Assembly (NCBI RefSeq): GCF_025949665.1
Contig: NZ_JAPDFT010000003.1
Coordinates: 1 to 64,000, forward strand
DNA from: Chryseobacterium viscerum
GTDB taxonomy: Bacteria > Bacteroidota > Bacteroidia > Flavobacteriales > Weeksellaceae
DNA length: 64,000 bases
Direction of reading: 5' to 3'
The notes under the pieces were generated by a model. The model was not told where the DNA came from. It did not search any database and was given only the letters and a program-made list of their open reading frames with translations. The position numbers were made by a program, and so were the translations under genes. Positions 17,891 to 27,558 of this stretch are shown one piece after another (the first letter of the stretch is position 1; each line of letters opens with the position of its first letter).

Positions 17891-18757
17891 TTACTGCTGA
17901 ATGCTTGCTCCTTCTTTGATGGAACGAACCAGTATTTTATTTTTTCTCAGCAGAAAATCAGGCATCAGGTCAACCGGAAGATAGAAAGGACTTTCTCCTT
18001 TTTTCTGCAGTTCTTCCACAATACCGGGATTCCAGGTGAGGATTTTATCCATGTCTACATTAAGTTCATCAGCGACAACTTTCAGGTTGAATCCGGCATT
18101 AATTTCCGTTTCTGAAAGAGCTTCAGTGGCGGCTCTTCTGTTTCCATCTTCAAAGAAAATTTTGTTGATTCTTGAAGAATTATAGTTACTTAAAACACTC
18201 TGAAGTTCTCCGGTAGCATAGCATGCATTGAGGTATTTCTTCACATGATTAATGGTTTCTCCGGGAAGGTATTTAGAGAATTCGTGATATTGAGAGGAAC
18301 CTGCAGCTTCCATCGCTTTGGCAATATTTCCTTCACCACAGTTATAAGCTGCTACAACGGTTACCCAATTGTTATATTTTTTATAAAGGTTTCCTAATGA
18401 GATGACAGCTGTTTTTGTACTTTTATAAACATCGGTTCGATTTTGTTCTGTAAGTCCGTATTGGTTAGCATGAGCAGTCATCAACTGCCATATACCTACT
18501 GCTCCGGCTCCGGAGGTGCTATTTCTGTTGAAATGGGATTCTATCAGTGCCAGGTTTCTTAAATGCTTGGGAAGACCTTTCTGAAGAAGTAACTGTTCAA
18601 TAAATTCTACAAGATCTTTATTGGCATTAATGATGCCCTTATATTTTCTCACACTGCTTTCCGAAGTATCTGAAGCGGCAAGAAACTGTCCGTTTACACT
18701 AATAACAGTTCCCAATAATAGTAAGCCTGTAAAAATATTTCTGACAATGGTTTTCAT
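17891..18757 (-). CDS. Lytic transglycosylase, MltD-like (SLT domain)
   Basis: 288 residues from the ATG at 18757; an upstream ATG at 18778 lies just after a -7 match (TAAATTTG, 18790-18783) and is less likely. It has a signal peptide, then an SLT domain with the catalytic Glu in LALIESHFNRNSTS, AGAVGIWQLM and VVAAYNCGEGN. The C-terminus has a short segment resembling a degenerate LysM (VVADELNVDMDKILTWNPG). It cleaves peptidoglycan glycan strands in the periplasm. Lying between clpV and tssD2, it may open the wall for T6SS assembly; subtype iii lacks the usual TssJLM membrane core. Confidence 0.85.
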   Translation of the reverse strand: MKTIVRNIFTGLLLLGTVISVNGQFLAASDTSESSVRKYKGIINANKDLVEFIEQLLLQKGLPKHLRNLALIESHFNRNSTSGAGAVGIWQLMTAHANQYGLTEQNRTDVYKSTKTAVISLGNLYKKYNNWVTVVAAYNCGEGNIAKAMEAAGSSQYHEFSKYLPGETINHVKKYLNACYATGELQSVLSNYNSSRINKIFFEDGNRRAATEALSETEINAGFNLKVVADELNVDMDKILTWNPGIVEELQKKGESPFYLPVDLMPDFLLRKNKILVRSIKEGASIQQ

Positions 18758-18815
18758 TTTATTTGTATTTATAAGCAAAAAGGCAAATTTATTTTTTTAC
18801 CCTTTCGCTTCCTAA

Positions 18816-21314
18816 TTAATCTACTTTCCAGCTGGTTTTTTCTTCCTCATTATTCCAATCTACATGAATAGTCTGGCCGGATTTTACTTCTTCTCTAACA
18901 ATCATTTTAGAGATCGGTCTGGCAAGCTGTGCACGGATTACTCCTGAGATCTGTCTTGCTCCATACTTGCTGCTAAATCCTCCTAACGCTAGGTTTCTTA
19001 CTGCATCATCACTGATTTTTAAGGTAATTCCCAATCTTGTCAGTGAGGTATGAAGTGATTTCAGCTGAATATTAAAGATTCTTTCTGCAATAGATTCCGT
19101 GATCGGGGCAAAAGGAATAATCTCTGTAATTCTTGCTAAAAACTCAGGTCTGAATCGTCCTGAATTTGACATAATCTGCATCAGGGAAGATGATTCCGGA
19201 ACTTTTCCTTCTTCAAACTGTTTTACAATTTCTTCGCTTCCTATATTGGAGGTAAACAGGATTAATGCATTGCTGAAATCTCCTTCTTTCCCCAATTTAT
19301 CATGAACTTTTCCTTCATCCATAATCTGAAGAAATACGTCAAAAACTGAATGATGGGCTTTCTCAATTTCATCAAATAAAACAACGGTATATGGCTGTTG
19401 TCTGATTTTATTGACAAGCATACCTCCTTCTTCATATCCTACATATCCCGGAGGCGCTCCGTAAAGGAGAGCGGCAGAATGTTCTTCCTTAAATTCTGAC
19501 ATATCAAAACGCACCATGGCCTTTTCATCATTGAAGAGTAGTTCTGCCATTGATTTTGCCAGCTCTGTTTTACCGGTTCCGGTAGGTCCCAGAAGGAAGA
19601 ATGATCCGATAGGCTGTCCCGGTTTATTCAATCCACTTCGGTTTTCAACAATAGCATCAGAAAGGATTTTTAATGCGTGATCCTGTCCTACTACCCTGTT
19701 TAGCAGAAGGGATTCCATATTCAAAAGTTTTTCTTTTTCCTGAGCCTGGATCTTTCCGATTGGAATATTGGTTTTGGCTGCCATTACTGCTGCCAGCTCC
19801 AGTCTGTCTACTTTTTCTCTTTTCTTCGCTGCATGCTGTAGAAGTTCGGCATACGTATCTTCAATAATCTGCTGAATCTGATCTACCGGCATAGAATTGT
19901 CAATAGCAGGTTGTTCACTCAACGAACCCCAAAGGATTGGGCTTATTTTATCTCTTAACAAATTGTAAGTCCAGATCAGCTCGTCTGCTTTATCTTTACT
20001 GTCTGTATATTCTTCTGTTAAAATAGCATCATAGCTTTCTTTCCAGCTGTTGAGTTCTTTTTCTGACAGTTCATCCAGCATTTTGATGGCTGCCATTGTT
20101 CTGTCTAATAAATCAATAGCGGCATCGGGCAGTTTTTTACCTTTTGCATATCTTTTAGCCAGGCGTACACATTCCGGAATGGCTGTTTTTTCTACTTCAA
20201 TGCCGTGGTGTTTTTTGTAACCATCAAGAAGTACGTCAATCATTTTCACACAGGTCTTTTCATCCGGTTCGTGCACTGTTAAAACTTCAAAGCGACGGTT
20301 GAAAGCCTGTTCCGGCTCTATAATTTTTCTGTATTCTTCCTGGGTTGTAGCTCCAATTACGGTAATTTCTCCTCTGGCAAGCTCAGGCTTCAAAAGGTTG
20401 GCAACGTTTCCAATGCTTCCTTTAGGATCTAAAAGGGTATGAATTTCGTCAATGAAAAGAATAGCTTTTTCAATTTTCTTGCATTCATTGATTACTTTTT
20501 TCAGACGGTCTTCAATTTCGCCTTTATAAGAAGTTCCGGCTAATAATGCTCCGGTATCCAACTCTAAAAGGGTGCCATTTTTAAGCATTTCAGGAACATT
20601 TCCTTTGATGATTTCTGTAGCAAATCCTTCTACCAATGCTGTTTTTCCGACTCCTGGTTCACCAATGATGATTACATTCGGTTTGCTTCTGCGGCAAAGA
20701 ATTTCTACCAGCATTCTGAGTTCTTTGTCTCTACCAATGATATTTTCAATTTCTCCTTTTCTTGCCTGTGCTGTTCTGTCTACACAGTAGCTTTTAATGG
20801 AAGGAAAAGAAGAATCTGAATAGTCTGAACCGTTATTTGAAAATAGTGACGAAAAATCACCGTCTTCTGAAACGGTAAACGGTGTATCTTTTCTGTACAG
20901 ATTGAAAATCTCATGTTCTCTCAACGGAAGTGATTTCAGCTGCTGAAGTGAAAATACAACTTGTGGTTTTACAATGGCTGTAAGTATACAGATGGGTGTG
21001 ATCTCATCCAGTCCTAATTTTAAACGAATATCATCTGCTTCTTCTACAAGGGTATCCACAGCATCATCCTGGCCTACTTCATCCGGAAGATGGTTGGTTT
21101 TGGGGTATTCTTCAATGCGGACATCTGCCCATTCATAGAAATAACCGGGATCTTTATCTATACTTTTAAGGAATTCATTTAGTCCGATATCTTTATGCAT
21201 CAAAGCCTGCAGAATATGCGGGCCTCCATAGGTTCCATTATAATTTTCCTTCGCTATCGACTGAGCAATGTGAAATAGCTGCTTTACGGTTTCGTTGGTT
21301 ACTAGTACTCCCAT
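18816..21314 (-). CDS. clpV: T6SS sheath disassembly ATPase ClpV (TssH)
   Basis: 832 residues with Clp architecture: an N-terminal double Clp-N repeat (~1-145), a first AAA+ domain with Walker A GEPGVGKT (218-225) and IDEIHTLL, a middle region, a second AAA+ domain with Walker A GPTGTGKT (576-583) and LFDEIEKAH, and the C-terminal D2-small domain. The location between VgrG/TssD genes supports ClpV rather than ClpB or ClpC. It extracts the contracted TssB/TssC sheath for recycling after firing. TssB and TssC themselves are not encoded in the window. Confidence 0.88.
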   Translation of the reverse strand: MGVLVTNETVKQLFHIAQSIAKENYNGTYGGPHILQALMHKDIGLNEFLKSIDKDPGYFYEWADVRIEEYPKTNHLPDEVGQDDAVDTLVEEADDIRLKLGLDEITPICILTAIVKPQVVFSLQQLKSLPLREHEIFNLYRKDTPFTVSEDGDFSSLFSNNGSDYSDSSFPSIKSYCVDRTAQARKGEIENIIGRDKELRMLVEILCRRSKPNVIIIGEPGVGKTALVEGFATEIIKGNVPEMLKNGTLLELDTGALLAGTSYKGEIEDRLKKVINECKKIEKAILFIDEIHTLLDPKGSIGNVANLLKPELARGEITVIGATTQEEYRKIIEPEQAFNRRFEVLTVHEPDEKTCVKMIDVLLDGYKKHHGIEVEKTAIPECVRLAKRYAKGKKLPDAAIDLLDRTMAAIKMLDELSEKELNSWKESYDAILTEEYTDSKDKADELIWTYNLLRDKISPILWGSLSEQPAIDNSMPVDQIQQIIEDTYAELLQHAAKKREKVDRLELAAVMAAKTNIPIGKIQAQEKEKLLNMESLLLNRVVGQDHALKILSDAIVENRSGLNKPGQPIGSFFLLGPTGTGKTELAKSMAELLFNDEKAMVRFDMSEFKEEHSAALLYGAPPGYVGYEEGGMLVNKIRQQPYTVVLFDEIEKAHHSVFDVFLQIMDEGKVHDKLGKEGDFSNALILFTSNIGSEEIVKQFEEGKVPESSSLMQIMSNSGRFRPEFLARITEIIPFAPITESIAERIFNIQLKSLHTSLTRLGITLKISDDAVRNLALGGFSSKYGARQISGVIRAQLARPISKMIVREEVKSGQTIHVDWNNEEEKTSWKVD

Positions 21315-21580
21315 TTATAATTTTCTTATATTAATAATTTGCGTTCTGTTGTATGTGTTTCAGATTTGATGGTATTGATCTGTATTTTTCTTCCCTTTCT
21401 CTCAGAGAATCAAAAGTCCTTCTTTTTTGTGTAGCTAAAATTAATTATTTTATTCTAAACGAGATAAAGATAGTTAATTCTTCAATTAGAGAAGTAAGAA
21501 CGGTGTTTTTTTGTTTTTAAACATGATTCTGTTGGTAAAGTTTTGTGACAAATTACTAACCTAAACTTTCTTTTTTGTTT

Positions 21581-22252
21581 TTATATATTCAAAAAGTATA
21601 ATAAAATCAAACTGATCCACTGAAGTCCTATGTAGATATAGAATAACATCGCCGAAGGTTCTGCCAGTTCATGCAATTTTTCAATCAGAGTAGTTTTTAT
21701 AATTTCGGAAAAGTCTGCATTTTCGTCTCCCAGGTTCAATTCATCAAACTTTATTTTATTTAAAGCGTAAGATAAAATCCGTTTGAGTATTTTGTTTTCT
21801 GAACTATTTTTGAATTCATTCAGAAGTTTTACTTTGGCGATTGCAAAATCAGCACTTGTACGGATAACAGTTGGCTGTTTGGCTTTAAAAATCCCAATTA
21901 CTTTATCTATAAACGGAATTACAATTGTTTTGGAATGATCCTGAAGCAGCTTGCTGATTACTACAGACATTGCATATTTTGAAGCAAAGACAATGGTTAA
22001 AAATGGAGCCATAATAATCAGCAGATAAAAAATACTTGCTGAAACAGGTTTAGCCTTAATTGTCGTTATCAAAAATGCAATAGCTCCTGTATGCCCTATT
22101 GATGGGCCTAAACGATCAGATAAAATATAAATTCCCAATACCAGGGTAATAATAGTCGAAATAAGCCCTATTGCATAAATTTTAAATATACTGAGGATGA
22201 ATGCTGCGGATAGCTTGGAGAAATATTTCAGGTGATCCGTGATTTTGTTCAT
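21581..22252 (-). CDS. Hypothetical membrane protein in the T6SS cluster
   Basis: 223 residues. Hydrophobic segments lie near 15-45 and 72-100, and a C-terminal one near 200-220; the ~90 residues between the second and third segments are soluble and mixed-charge. There is no signal peptide cleavage site. I do not recognise a family. It lies between the lipoprotein downstream of the VgrG-linked effector and clpV, so it could be a second immunity protein in the inner membrane or a system-specific component. It is separated from both neighbours by 100-330 bp of non-coding DNA. Confidence 0.6.
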   Translation of the reverse strand: MNKITDHLKYFSKLSAAFILSIFKIYAIGLISTIITLVLGIYILSDRLGPSIGHTGAIAFLITTIKAKPVSASIFYLLIIMAPFLTIVFASKYAMSVVISKLLQDHSKTIVIPFIDKVIGIFKAKQPTVIRTSADFAIAKVKLLNEFKNSSENKILKRILSYALNKIKFDELNLGDENADFSEIIKTTLIEKLHELAEPSAMLFYIYIGLQWISLILLYFLNI

Positions 22253-22357
22253 TGATAATTGAAGGTTATTTAGTTTTATGAGATGCTTTTATGAAAAGCT
22301 GTTTTTATATTGATTATTTAATAGTTAGAGTTGTTGAAGATATATATTTACAGAAAT

Positions 22358-23623
22358 CTAATAATAAAACACTTGTACTTCTGATGTATTTTTTGTGGTA
22401 TTATTAATTTCTTTCTGGGTTATTTTTCCATTATGATCCAGTGTAAACTTGATTCTTTCAGCGTTGGTAAGCTCTTTATTTACTTCTGTTTTGCCATTTT
22501 TAAAATGATTGGAAAAATTGTAAGTATTGATTTCTATAGTAATCGCTTCTGGTTCGTATTTATATTTTTTTTCAATTCCTGACAGCGGTGTTTCAGATTC
22601 TTCTTTAAATTTTTTCCAGCCTAATATTTTCTGTTGTTCAACAGTTATTGGAGTCCATTTTTTATCTACAAGAACTGAAGCATTTACAATCGTATATTCA
22701 TACTTTTTCTCTTCGGTAATCTGATCTTTAACATACCTATAGGTTGTCTTCGTAAAGTGATTCGCCCATTTTTTAGTATCAGATTTATCTGAAGCTCCAT
22801 AGTATTCAACAACACTCATGAGGACATTACCTGTCAGGTCATACTGAAATTCAATAATATGATTTTCATTTTCAGTATATTTCCTTACGATTTGCCCTTT
22901 ATTATTATATTGATAGAGTAAGGTATAAGTTTCATCCTTTACTACTTTTCCATTAGGGGCTATTTCTTTTTCTTTTATGTTTTCTTTTAGAATATGATCG
23001 TTTTTATCATAAGTAAATTCTCTTTCTGACTGTATATCTTTGGTATCTTTCTTTTGAGAAATAAGTCTTCCGTTTTCATCATATGTATTCTCCAGCAGGA
23101 TTTTGTCAACCATTTTATCTTCAGCTATTCTCAGTAACTGCCCATATTTATTGTAGTGATATAAATATTTGTTTTTAGCATCGGGGAGATTTTTTTCGAT
23201 ACTTTTAATGAGTCCAAGTTCATTAAATTCTATGAGTGTAAAAAAATCACCTCCTGCCGTTCCGCTTCTTCCAATAGGATATTTATAAAAGGTAGAATAC
23301 TTTTTGGGAGAAAAATATTTGAGATGGTTAATCTCCAGCAGATCATCCGTATTTAGAAATTTTGAATTTTGTATATCAAAAATATGCGATTTAATATCAA
23401 TCTTTGCATATATTTCATGCAGCTTGCCAGGTGTATAAAACAGTACAACATCTCCATTCTTTTCATAAGCAATCTCCTGGTTTGGGTACAGTTCTTTAGT
23501 ATTAAACTTCTCAACCTCTTTATTATATTCCTGCATATTTTGACTATTTGAATGACAACTTATTACTATGCCAATAAAAACTAACATCTTTAGGATGATT
23601 GACTTCTTATTTTTCAGTTTCAT
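22358..23623 (-). CDS. Lipoprotein with YD-like repeats; candidate effector immunity protein
   Basis: 421 residues. A lipoprotein signal peptide ends at VISC. Residues ~140-300 contain strand-turn repeats of the type YDENGRLISQKKD, YDKNDHILKEN, YNNKGQIVRKY and YDLTGNVLMSV, the pattern of YD/RHS-like repeats. Its start overlaps the 3' end of the metzincin-motif gene by 17 bp, so the two are translationally coupled. An envelope lipoprotein coupled to a secreted protease-like effector is the classic position of an immunity protein that guards the periplasm. Alternatives are a co-secreted chaperone or an inhibitor unrelated to self-protection. The assignment is an inference. Confidence 0.6.
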   Translation of the reverse strand: MKLKNKKSIILKMLVFIGIVISCHSNSQNMQEYNKEVEKFNTKELYPNQEIAYEKNGDVVLFYTPGKLHEIYAKIDIKSHIFDIQNSKFLNTDDLLEINHLKYFSPKKYSTFYKYPIGRSGTAGGDFFTLIEFNELGLIKSIEKNLPDAKNKYLYHYNKYGQLLRIAEDKMVDKILLENTYDENGRLISQKKDTKDIQSEREFTYDKNDHILKENIKEKEIAPNGKVVKDETYTLLYQYNNKGQIVRKYTENENHIIEFQYDLTGNVLMSVVEYYGASDKSDTKKWANHFTKTTYRYVKDQITEEKKYEYTIVNASVLVDKKWTPITVEQQKILGWKKFKEESETPLSGIEKKYKYEPEAITIEINTYNFSNHFKNGKTEVNKELTNAERIKFTLDHNGKITQKEINNTTKNTSEVQVFYY

Positions 23624-25454
23624 TTTTTTTCGATTTATCTATTGCTTTCATATCATCTGCGTCCTTATGAATTCTATCCCATTGCCACTTCCAAAAAGTG
23701 ATCAAAACATCTCCATAAATATAATCCATTACATTCTCTGTAGTTCCTTTTTTAAACATGTGTCCTGGTTTGAAAGCATCTTCAACAAAGCCAGCAAATT
23801 TATTTGATCCCATATCAGGAAAAGAATGAGCCAGACCTAACGAGTGAGCAACTTCATGAGGGATCGTTATCCAATCTTTTTTCGCCATGATGGCAGGCCC
23901 TACAATTACATTATCAGCACCTGCAAATATACTTTCAGATTTACCAAATAAATCATCTATATCAAAAGGAACAAAAAATACAATGGTATCTTCATAATCA
24001 GGATTATTTTTTCTATATATTTTTTCTAAATAGTTTTGAACATATCCTGCATCTCCTTTATCAGAAAATATTCCGTCTTCCATTAATTCCCAGGTAGCAC
24101 CATTTTTTTTCAAATATAAGTCATCATCCATATCATCAAAATCTACCTCCATATACTCATCCTTATCGATTTTGAAATGACTTAATGTCTGAGCAAAGGT
24201 ATCTTTGATTTTTTGTTCATAAGTCTTCAAAAATGAACTGCTGAATTTAGTTTCTAAAGTATTAAATTCATAGGTATTCAACTCCTGGTTTATTTTTAAT
24301 CTCGCTTTATTCTGAATATCAATTTTAAGAATAGCTTCATTTTTTTCTGCAATTTTCTTCAACAATGTTTCTTCGCTACTACTGAACCAGCCTGTTTTAC
24401 CACTTTGCACCTCTGCCAATTCGGCTTCAAGATCTGCTTTTTGTTTCTGTAGCTTCTGCTGTCTTTTAATAATATCTTTATCTTCAAAATAATCAGGTGT
24501 GGCAGTACCGTTTCTTTTTGACAGATATATTTTCTCATCATATCCATCCACTTTGATCCATCCATTAAAGTGAACTTTTACATAACGGACATTTAAATCA
24601 TATTCGATGCTGTTGTTATACACATTAAGCACTCCCATCAATTCTCCTGCAGTTATATAAATAGTTGGCATTGAATTCACTGTTTTCCCTGCAGCCTTGT
24701 CTTCCTTCCATTGTTTTTCTTCGGCTTTTTCCTCCTCAGACTTTTTATGAAACGTAATGATTATACATGTATTTTCCGTTATATAATCTAAAAATGTTAT
24801 TTTAATATTTTTACTAAACTTGTTTGGAGTACTTTCAGAAATTTCAAAACCAGAACTACCTTCATCAGTAAATTCTAATTCTATCCCTTCATTCCCGCTA
24901 TCTATTTCGATTCTTCCTTCAACAGGTTCTTCAATATTGAAAAAAACTTCAAGTTCATAGCTCTTGTTATTATCAGATTCGTCCTTTGCAAAACCAGAAA
25001 ACCAAGGAACATAATAAGGTTTTCCATTTATGTTTAAACCAGATTTTCCACTGTTAGAACCTGCATTAATATAACCAAACTCTCCTAAAGAGATGTATTT
25101 TAAATAAGGTGTATATTCTTTTTTAAGGCTATCAACACCATCCAATACCAGACTTTCGTAATTAAGCGGTTCAGTATAGGCTGTCTCGTAATTTTCTCCG
25201 GCATACCAATCAAACCCAAATTCCGGTTTATTAGCATAATTACTTTTTCTCCGAAAAATAGCCAGTCCTTTTATTGAATTTTTAACTTTTCTTTCATCTC
25301 CCGGAGGATTTGCGTAAGTAACCCCTGCCTGATCTCCTTTTTGTTTAACAAATCCCGAAGCAAAATTGCTTATAAAGTTTCCGGCATTATTTTCAATCTC
25401 TTGGGTTGATAATTCAGATATCTTTCCGCCTGCTATTTCTGTAATATTTCCCAT
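23607..25454 (-). CDS. VgrG-linked metzincin-motif protein; candidate T6SS protease effector
   Basis: 615 residues, no signal peptide. The N-terminal ~45 residues are helical; beta-rich regions follow to ~310; a charged coiled-coil region lies around 325-385. The C-terminal domain has the zinc motif HEVAHSLGLAH (His533, Glu534, His537, His543) and 32 residues later a Met-turn, ENVMDY (Met576). The extended HExxHxxGxxH plus Met-turn is the defining combination of metzincin proteases. It starts 9 bp after the vgrG stop and overlaps the downstream lipoprotein gene, the position expected for a VgrG-delivered effector. It would cut envelope or other proteins in a target cell; substrate unknown. 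Confidence 0.7.
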   Translation of the reverse strand: MGNITEIAGGKISELSTQEIENNAGNFISNFASGFVKQKGDQAGVTYANPPGDERKVKNSIKGLAIFRRKSNYANKPEFGFDWYAGENYETAYTEPLNYESLVLDGVDSLKKEYTPYLKYISLGEFGYINAGSNSGKSGLNINGKPYYVPWFSGFAKDESDNNKSYELEVFFNIEEPVEGRIEIDSGNEGIELEFTDEGSSGFEISESTPNKFSKNIKITFLDYITENTCIIITFHKKSEEEKAEEKQWKEDKAAGKTVNSMPTIYITAGELMGVLNVYNNSIEYDLNVRYVKVHFNGWIKVDGYDEKIYLSKRNGTATPDYFEDKDIIKRQQKLQKQKADLEAELAEVQSGKTGWFSSSEETLLKKIAEKNEAILKIDIQNKARLKINQELNTYEFNTLETKFSSSFLKTYEQKIKDTFAQTLSHFKIDKDEYMEVDFDDMDDDLYLKKNGATWELMEDGIFSDKGDAGYVQNYLEKIYRKNNPDYEDTIVFFVPFDIDDLFGKSESIFAGADNVIVGPAIMAKKDWITIPHEVAHSLGLAHSFPDMGSNKFAGFVEDAFKPGHMFKKGTTENVMDYIYGDVLITFWKWQWDRIHKDADDMKAIDKSKKNETEK

Positions 25455-25463
25455 AATATCAGA

Positions 25464-27392
25464 TTAATAGTTAGCTCCTTTTTCTCCGCTATTATTTTTA
25501 ACTTCTTTCTGGGCATTATGATGAATGGTACCTTCAGCAGAAATAACTTCTATATCTTTAGTTGCATTTCTTTTCACATTTGTTGATTCAGAAGAGATAT
25601 CACCTTTTGCTACTTTCAAAATATTAGCTGCCATTAAAGAATAATCCAATACCGCATTCTGCATCATCATTCCTCCTGCGGTACTCATATGATTTACTCC
25701 GGCTCCTTCGGTAATATTTAGCCCGGCAGTAGAAGTAATATTCTCTGAAGCACTTATATTTATATTTTTTGCATTAATATTAATTGTTTCCGGTGCTGTA
25801 ATGTTAATATTGCTTCCCGTTGTATCCAGATGAATCTCATTACCACTTTTATCTGTAATAATGATGCTTTCATCTTCTGTAAAAACGATTCTGTGGCCGC
25901 TTCTCGTCTGAATAGACTTTACCCGGTTCTCTGCACCTCCTCCAAGGCCAATTCCTCCGTGGAACATTCCTCCCATAACGAAAGGTCTGTCAGGATGGTT
26001 GTGTACGAAATTAACCATCACCTGATCTCCAACTTCAGGAATGGCTACATACCCACGGTTTTGAGTGATCTGATCCGTTCCTCCTGCATCAGGGCTCATT
26101 ACACGGACAAAATGGGTGGTATCATTCATCTGCCAGTCAAATCTTACCTGAACTCTTCCCTGCCCTTCCGGATCGGTATTTGAAATTACGGTGGCGATCT
26201 GTGGCTGTGCTGCGGGAGTGGTAAATTCCGGTTTGGGTAAGAAACCAGTATCTGCCGCAATAGATTCAAAGGTTCCTGAATAATGTCCGATCGTATCAAT
26301 TTCGTGAACGGCTTCTGTTACCATCACTTTGGTAAAATAGGATGTTTCATTGCTGTCCGGCTTTCTCATGTGGATATCCACAATACATCCCGGATGCAAA
26401 AACGGAACTGTTGTAGATCCGGAAACAGAAAATACATTTACTGCTTCACTTCCTGATGTGCTTCTTTGAGAGTGCTCCACATCCAGATGGGTTGTTGCTT
26501 TAATAGGTGCAACCTGAAGCGCCGGAGTTTTATATATTTTATCGTTATGACTGTATGCTGTACGGGCAAGGTCGCCCATATGACTTACAGGAGTTTCTCC
26601 GGAAGTCAGCTTTTCATTTTTACTGCTGTTGTAGCCATAATATTGAGGTTTCGTATGCACAGCTTTTAACTCTACTCTAATGTTATCTGCATTGCTTCCG
26701 TAAAGAAGTTTGATAGGTTTATTCTGTGGAGGAAGTTTTCCGAAGTGCACTACCTCGCCATCATAATAGAATTGTTCCCCATAAGCTTCTGCCATTCTTG
26801 CCAGATAATTGTAATGGGTTTCATTGTATTGGCTGCTGTAGATAATCTGGGAATAATCATTTGCGTCAATTCTTATATCAAATCGTTCTTTATCAATTCC
26901 CTGTTTGATTACTTCTTCAGCGATAATCCCTATATTAACGGGCTGCCCGCCGCCAAAACTCTGAATATGCGGAGCTCCATCAAGTAAAATCGTTGGACTG
27001 TATCCGGAAAGCACTATGTTTCCAAGACTCATTTTTTCCTGGCTGAATCCTACTTTGGTAATGATACCCACAAAGTTTCTTTCAGGGCTTTTCTCAATAT
27101 CTTTGTAAGAAATAACGGCAGTAAGGCGTTTTCCTAAAAATTTATTAGCTTCTTCAAGGGTGTGGCTCTGCCTGTCTCCCAATGCGTCGTGGGCAAGGGT
27201 AAGGCTGAATTCATGGTGGTGGCTGGCTTTCTGTTTAAGAGTGAAGTGTTTGTAGTACTTAATAATTTTACCTTCCACAACCAGTGACAATTTAACCAGC
27301 CGGTTGATTCCTGCATGATGATTCTCGGATATTCCGTCTGCATTCTGTGACGGGCGGAAGGAAGATCCTTTTGTCTTTGATTCGGTTTTCAT
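25464..27392 (-). CDS. vgrG: T6SS spike protein VgrG (TssI)
   Basis: 642 residues. The N-terminal gp27-like domain (LSLVVEGKIIKYYKHFTLKQ, VGIITKVGFS), the gp5 OB fold with the family motif VRVRFDWQ and GYVAIPEVGDQVMVNFVHNHPDRPFVMG, and a C-terminal beta-helix needle (repeats of INITAPETININAKNINISA type) are all present. VgrG trimers cap the Hcp tube and carry effectors. The next gene, 9 bp downstream, encodes a metzincin-motif protein that is its likely cargo. A terminator lies between tssD3 and vgrG, so vgrG needs its own promoter or read-through. No PAAR protein was seen nearby. Confidence 0.95.
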   Translation of the reverse strand: MKTESKTKGSSFRPSQNADGISENHHAGINRLVKLSLVVEGKIIKYYKHFTLKQKASHHHEFSLTLAHDALGDRQSHTLEEANKFLGKRLTAVISYKDIEKSPERNFVGIITKVGFSQEKMSLGNIVLSGYSPTILLDGAPHIQSFGGGQPVNIGIIAEEVIKQGIDKERFDIRIDANDYSQIIYSSQYNETHYNYLARMAEAYGEQFYYDGEVVHFGKLPPQNKPIKLLYGSNADNIRVELKAVHTKPQYYGYNSSKNEKLTSGETPVSHMGDLARTAYSHNDKIYKTPALQVAPIKATTHLDVEHSQRSTSGSEAVNVFSVSGSTTVPFLHPGCIVDIHMRKPDSNETSYFTKVMVTEAVHEIDTIGHYSGTFESIAADTGFLPKPEFTTPAAQPQIATVISNTDPEGQGRVQVRFDWQMNDTTHFVRVMSPDAGGTDQITQNRGYVAIPEVGDQVMVNFVHNHPDRPFVMGGMFHGGIGLGGGAENRVKSIQTRSGHRIVFTEDESIIITDKSGNEIHLDTTGSNINITAPETININAKNINISASENITSTAGLNITEGAGVNHMSTAGGMMMQNAVLDYSLMAANILKVAKGDISSESTNVKRNATKDIEVISAEGTIHHNAQKEVKNNSGEKGANY

Positions 27393-27490
27393 ATGCTTTG
27401 TGTTTGATTAAAGATAACAATATTTTATATAACAGATAGTATATAAATATGTTAGAGTAAAATTTTCTGGTATAAGTTTTCTCATCCAGG

Positions 27491-27531
27491 CAAAAAAAGA
27501 CCGCCTTATAAATAGGGACAGTCTTTTTTCT
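27491..27531 (-). terminator. Terminator between tssD3 and vgrG
   Basis: On the minus strand AAAAAAGACTGTCC and GGCGGTCTTTTTTT pair with two G-U pairs over a ~12-nt loop, then a T-run. It would let tssD3 be made at higher level than vgrG. Confidence 0.75.
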
Positions 27532-27558
27532 TATGAATGTTGATAATGTGTGTAAATT

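Noticed and set aside
18816..21314. ClpB or ClpC housekeeping chaperone
   Set aside because: The position among tssD/vgrG genes and the N-terminal Clp-N region fit ClpV better, although the sequence alone cannot fully exclude ClpB-like function.
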